Assembly: GCA_011390645.1 (NCBI GenBank)
Contig: JAABRY010000025.1
Location: forward strand, 1 to 35,000
Origin: Gemmatimonadota bacterium
GTDB taxonomy: Bacteria > Gemmatimonadota > Gemmatimonadetes > Gemmatimonadales > GWC2-71-9
DNA length: 35,000 bases
Direction: 5' to 3'
The position numbers and the translations under genes are program-made. Positions 33,048 through 35,000 of this stretch are shown here, piece by piece; the stretch's first letter is position 1; the number at the start of each line of letters is the position of its first letter. The notes under the pieces are model-generated. The model saw only the letters and a program-made list of their open reading frames with translations. It was not told the DNA's origin and did not search any database.

Positions 33048-33527
33048 TCATCCATCCGCCGGCGCCCCGCCCTTCGGCCCCATCCCCGCACCCACCAACT
33101 GTCCCTCCTCATTGAACAGCCACCGCAGCACCAGCGCGCCATCAACGTACTCGGCGAATTCCGCCTCGAACCAGAACTGCGCCACCCCGTTCCGGCGCGT
33201 CATCTTTTCGTCCACCACCCGGATCACCGCCCCGGCACGCATGCCGAAGCGCTCCATCTGCATCTCGATCCCCTCGATCCCGCCCATGCCCGCGCGCGCG
33301 GAGGAGTCTGCGATGGCGAAGATCGAGTCGGCCTGCCCCTCGAAGAACCAGGTGTTGACCTTCTTGCCGAGCGCCATGTAGCGCGCATGCTCCTCCGCCG
33401 TGAACGGCTTCGGCGGCTGAGGGGCCTCGGGTGGGGTGCGGGGAGGAGCTGGAGGCGTTGCTTGAGCCGCCAACGGGCCGGAAGACAACGCAATGGCAAC
33501 GAACGGCAAAATCAGCGAGCGAGACAT
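33048..33527 (-). CDS. Small exported protein of unknown function, possibly NTF2/DUF3887-like
   Basis: A 159-residue protein with a signal peptide (LILPFVAIALSSGPLAAQ), a Pro-rich stretch (about 23-40) and one compact domain (about 42-150). The domain includes NTWFFEGQADSIFAIAD, MEMQ-like helices and strand-like segments AQFWFEAEFAEYVDGALVLRW; this layout suggests a cystatin/NTF2-like fold such as DUF3887, but the match is weak. A GAGG ribosome-binding site precedes the ATG and is buried in an inverted repeat at 33529-33557. Confidence 0.7.
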   Translation of the reverse strand: MSRSLILPFVAIALSSGPLAAQATPPAPPRTPPEAPQPPKPFTAEEHARYMALGKKVNTWFFEGQADSIFAIADSSARAGMGGIEGIEMQMERFGMRAGAVIRVVDEKMTRRNGVAQFWFEAEFAEYVDGALVLRWLFNEEGQLVGAGMGPKGGAPADG

Positions 33528-33528
33528 C

Positions 33529-33557
33529 AGGACCTCGTGAGAATGGTGTGAGGTCCT
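33529..33557 (-). promoter_or_regulatory. Inverted repeat covering the ribosome-binding site of the 33527 gene
   Basis: On the minus strand AGGACCTC, 13 bases, GAGGTCCT, one base, ATG. The two 8-base arms are perfectly complementary. The second arm contains the GAGG expected to pair with 16S rRNA, so the hairpin would hide it. It could instead be a protein operator. Confidence 0.5.
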
Positions 33558-33621
33558 GACGGAGGGAGGCGGCCATCTGTTTCACCTCGCAACGTTTCGC
33601 TGCTGAAACGTGGGGTCGGGG

Positions 33622-33729
33622 ATGTTGGATATTGGATATTGGATGTTGGAACTAATTGTCATCCCGAGCGACGCGAGGGATCGGGGTGAGAAGGTCTCGC
33701 GTCCTTCTCCAACATCCAACATCCAACAT
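33622..33729. repeat. ATGTTGG/ATATTGG heptamer cassette with GTCATCCCGA core
   Basis: Left units are ATGTTGG, ATATTGG, ATATTGG, ATGTTGG (33622-33649); right units are CCAACAT three times (33709-33729). The core includes GTCATCCCGAGCGACGCGAG (33658-33677), the same arm as at 569 and 29771, although the surrounding heptamers are completely different. The right array ends 3 bp from the stop of the UvrC-like gene. Confidence 0.9.
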
Positions 33730-33732
33730 CTC

Positions 33733-34815
33733 CTAGCCGCTAGCAGGCGTCACCCGCCGCCACGCCTCCGGCCGATTCCTGAACCAGCTCATCACCAGCA
33801 TCCGCTGATGCAACCGTTCCGGCGGCACCCTTCCGGGCGGCTCGATCGGCTTGGCCATCTCCTCCGCCACCACCGCGTTGAACGCCTCGCGCTCGATCGG
33901 GGACACCGGGTCTGGATAGCAGGCGCGGATCTCGCCGCGGACGATCAGGTAGGCGCGGGCGTCGCCACGGGCTCCCGGGTCGCGATACACGAAGGTCAGC
34001 GCGTCGAGGGCGCTGCGATGCCGCGCCACGGCCGCCAGGAGCCACTCGAGCGCCTCGAACTTGTCGCGCCAGTGCGCGGCGCGCTCGAAGTCCCCCGCTG
34101 CGGCACGCTCGCTCATCTCGCGGATGATCCGCTCGAACGGGGCAACACTCCGCCCCTCGCAGAAGGCGGCGGCGAGGTCGGCCCGTGCCCGGTACGCTGC
34201 CTCGGTAATCGCCCCGGCGCACGGCGCGCCGCAGGTGCCGAAGTCGAGCCGCGGGCAGGCCGCGCGCATCGGGGCCGCGAAGAGGTCCTGCTGCTCGGCG
34301 TAGTGGATCGGCATGTCCACGCGGCAATCGCGGATACCGAGCTGGTCCATCAGCACCCGCGCGGCCCGGTGCGTGGCACCACGTGAGGGAAAGGGGCCGT
34401 AGATCCGCCCGCGGAGCCGGTCGGGGTTGGCGGTGGCGACGAGCCGAGGGGCGCGATCGTCGGTGACCACGAGGAAGCCGTGCTTCCGGTTCCGGTTCAT
34501 CGCCACGTTGTAGGGAGGGCGGTGCTTCCGGATCAGCTCCAGCTCCTGCAGCGCCGCCGCGAACTCGCTCGGCGCGGGACTGATCTCGATGTTGCTCGCC
34601 GCATGCAGGATCCGGGCGGCCTTGTCCTCGGGGAACGAGGCCCGGAAGTACGAGAGGAGCCGGGTCCGGAGCGCCTTGGCCTTGCCGACGTAGAGCACGC
34701 GGCCAGCCGCATCGACCATCCGGTAGGTGCCGGGGCGGTCATCGGCGAGCTTGCGCACCCGGAAGCGGAGCGCTTCGAGGTCGGTGGCAGGGAGGGCGAG
34801 CGCGAGGGAGCGCAT
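33733..34815 (-). CDS. UvrC-like GIY-YIG protein lacking the C-terminal nuclease half
   Basis: A 360-residue protein matching the N-terminal part of UvrC. The GIY-YIG nuclease domain is at about 28-110 (PGTYRMVD, VLYVGKAKALRTRLLSYF, ELELIRKHRPPYN). Four cysteines at 164, 187, 195 and 199 have the spacing of the UvrC [4Fe-4S] ligands, and the UVR coiled-coil motif is at about 231-265 (AAGDFERAAHWRDKFEAL). The UvrC C-terminal RNase H-like nuclease and helix-hairpin-helix domains are missing. It resembles the UvrC-like halves found in some DnaQ fusions or Cho-type proteins. The ATG at 34815 is used because the upstream extension is repeat. The stop touches the ATGTTGG array. Confidence 0.87.
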   Translation of the reverse strand: MRSLALALPATDLEALRFRVRKLADDRPGTYRMVDAAGRVLYVGKAKALRTRLLSYFRASFPEDKAARILHAASNIEISPAPSEFAAALQELELIRKHRPPYNVAMNRNRKHGFLVVTDDRAPRLVATANPDRLRGRIYGPFPSRGATHRAARVLMDQLGIRDCRVDMPIHYAEQQDLFAAPMRAACPRLDFGTCGAPCAGAITEAAYRARADLAAAFCEGRSVAPFERIIREMSERAAAGDFERAAHWRDKFEALEWLLAAVARHRSALDALTFVYRDPGARGDARAYLIVRGEIRACYPDPVSPIEREAFNAVVAEEMAKPIEPPGRVPPERLHQRMLVMSWFRNRPEAWRRVTPASG

Positions 34816-34853
34816 GTGGGAAGATAGTGGCGGCGGGCGGGGTGCCCGCTGGG

Positions 34854-34946
34854 ATGTTGGATATTGGATGTTGGATGTTGGAGGGGGCTGTCGTGGTGGA
34901 CGGCCCCTACTCCCGTGACGAACTTCCAACATCCAACATCCAACAT
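34854..34946. repeat. ATGTTGG heptamer cassette, second copy
   Basis: Left units are ATGTTGG, ATATTGG, ATGTTGG, ATGTTGG (34854-34881); right units are CCAACAT three times (34926-34946). The core of about 44 bp is unrelated to the GTCATCCCGA core. The T of the last unit is the first base of the TCA (TGA on the minus strand) that ends the partial gene on the right. Confidence 0.9.
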
Positions 34947-35000
34947 CACAACTGCAACTGCGCGCCGAGCTCCACCACCCTATTCGGCGGCAGCCCGAAG
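34946..35000 (-). CDS. C-terminal end of a probable outer-membrane (TonB-receptor-like) protein
   Basis: Only 17 codons are inside the window, ending FGLPPNRVVELGAQLQL and TGA. The pattern 'aromatic-G-x-P-x-x-R-x-x-x-x-G-x-x-x-hydrophobic' is typical of the last strand of TonB-dependent receptors and related large barrels. The body of the gene lies to the right of the window. The stop codon merges with the first heptamer of the repeat. Too short for firm naming. Confidence 0.5.
   Translation of the reverse strand, partial: FGLPPNRVVELGAQLQL

Overview
The window is high-GC, gene-dense bacterial chromosome with no phage, plasmid, IS transposase, tRNA or rRNA that I can see. The best guess at origin is Gemmatimonadota or a close relative. 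This is inferred from the GC-rich composition, the many exported proteins whose signal peptides end in ...AAQ, small beta-barrel-like proteins scattered among housekeeping genes, late menaquinone genes of UbiE/UbiD/UbiA/UbiX type, and PEP-CTERM proteins. It is not proven by any marker gene here.

Layout. 1-4.6 kb: the 3' end of etfA, then a tightly overlapped NAD operon nadB-nadA-nadC, convergent with a YigZ/IMPACT gene. 4.7-9.3 kb: a membrane-anchored glutamate-synthase-like FMN/Fe-S protein, divergent from ETF-quinone oxidoreductase, followed by a membrane diguanylate cyclase. 9.2-13.8 kb (minus strand): asd, then htpX-terC behind a clear yybP-ykoY (Mn2+) riboswitch, then moeA. 13.8-17.3 kb (minus strand): a compact operon gpmI - barrel protein - PTPS/QueD-like protein - barrel protein - moeA. 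17.4-24.5 kb (plus strand): an SH3-like exported protein, a small DUF2281-like protein, guaB, an AGCS amino-acid:Na+ symporter, a DHH phosphoesterase, and a NifU-domain + Mrp/ApbC iron-sulfur pair. 24.5-26.5 kb (minus strand): ECF sigma factor, zinc-finger anti-sigma factor and a membrane protein. 26.5-31 kb: ubiE/menG-ubiD-ubiA-ubiX and a YfcE-like phosphoesterase, probably the last steps of menaquinone synthesis. 31-35 kb: two PEP-CTERM proteins, a small exported protein, a UvrC-like GIY-YIG protein without the usual C-terminal nuclease half, and the last codons of an outer-membrane protein.

The most unusual content is a system of intergenic repeat cassettes. At least nine gaps carry short tandem arrays with an exact 7-bp period (GTGAAAC/G, GTGAACG, GCGAACG, ATGTTGG/ATATTGG, GACCTAC/GTCGTGA). 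In eight of them the arrays face each other as inverted repeats around a short core. Different heptamer sequences share the same architecture, and three cassettes with different heptamers contain the same core arm, which begins GTCATCCCGA. A second family of perfect REP-like palindromes (CCGGCGAC-GTCA-GTCGCCGG and its partner) sits in three further gaps. Almost every cassette begins within about 0-20 bp of a stop codon. In several cases the stop codon is itself part of a heptamer, and in one (ubiD-ubiA) the repeat supplies both the stop of one gene and the only usable start of the next.

Other points worth checking are catalytic or ligand residues missing from otherwise well conserved enzymes: the QueD-like protein (Cys and Asp-His), ETF-QO (fourth cluster cysteine) and Mrp (CxxC).
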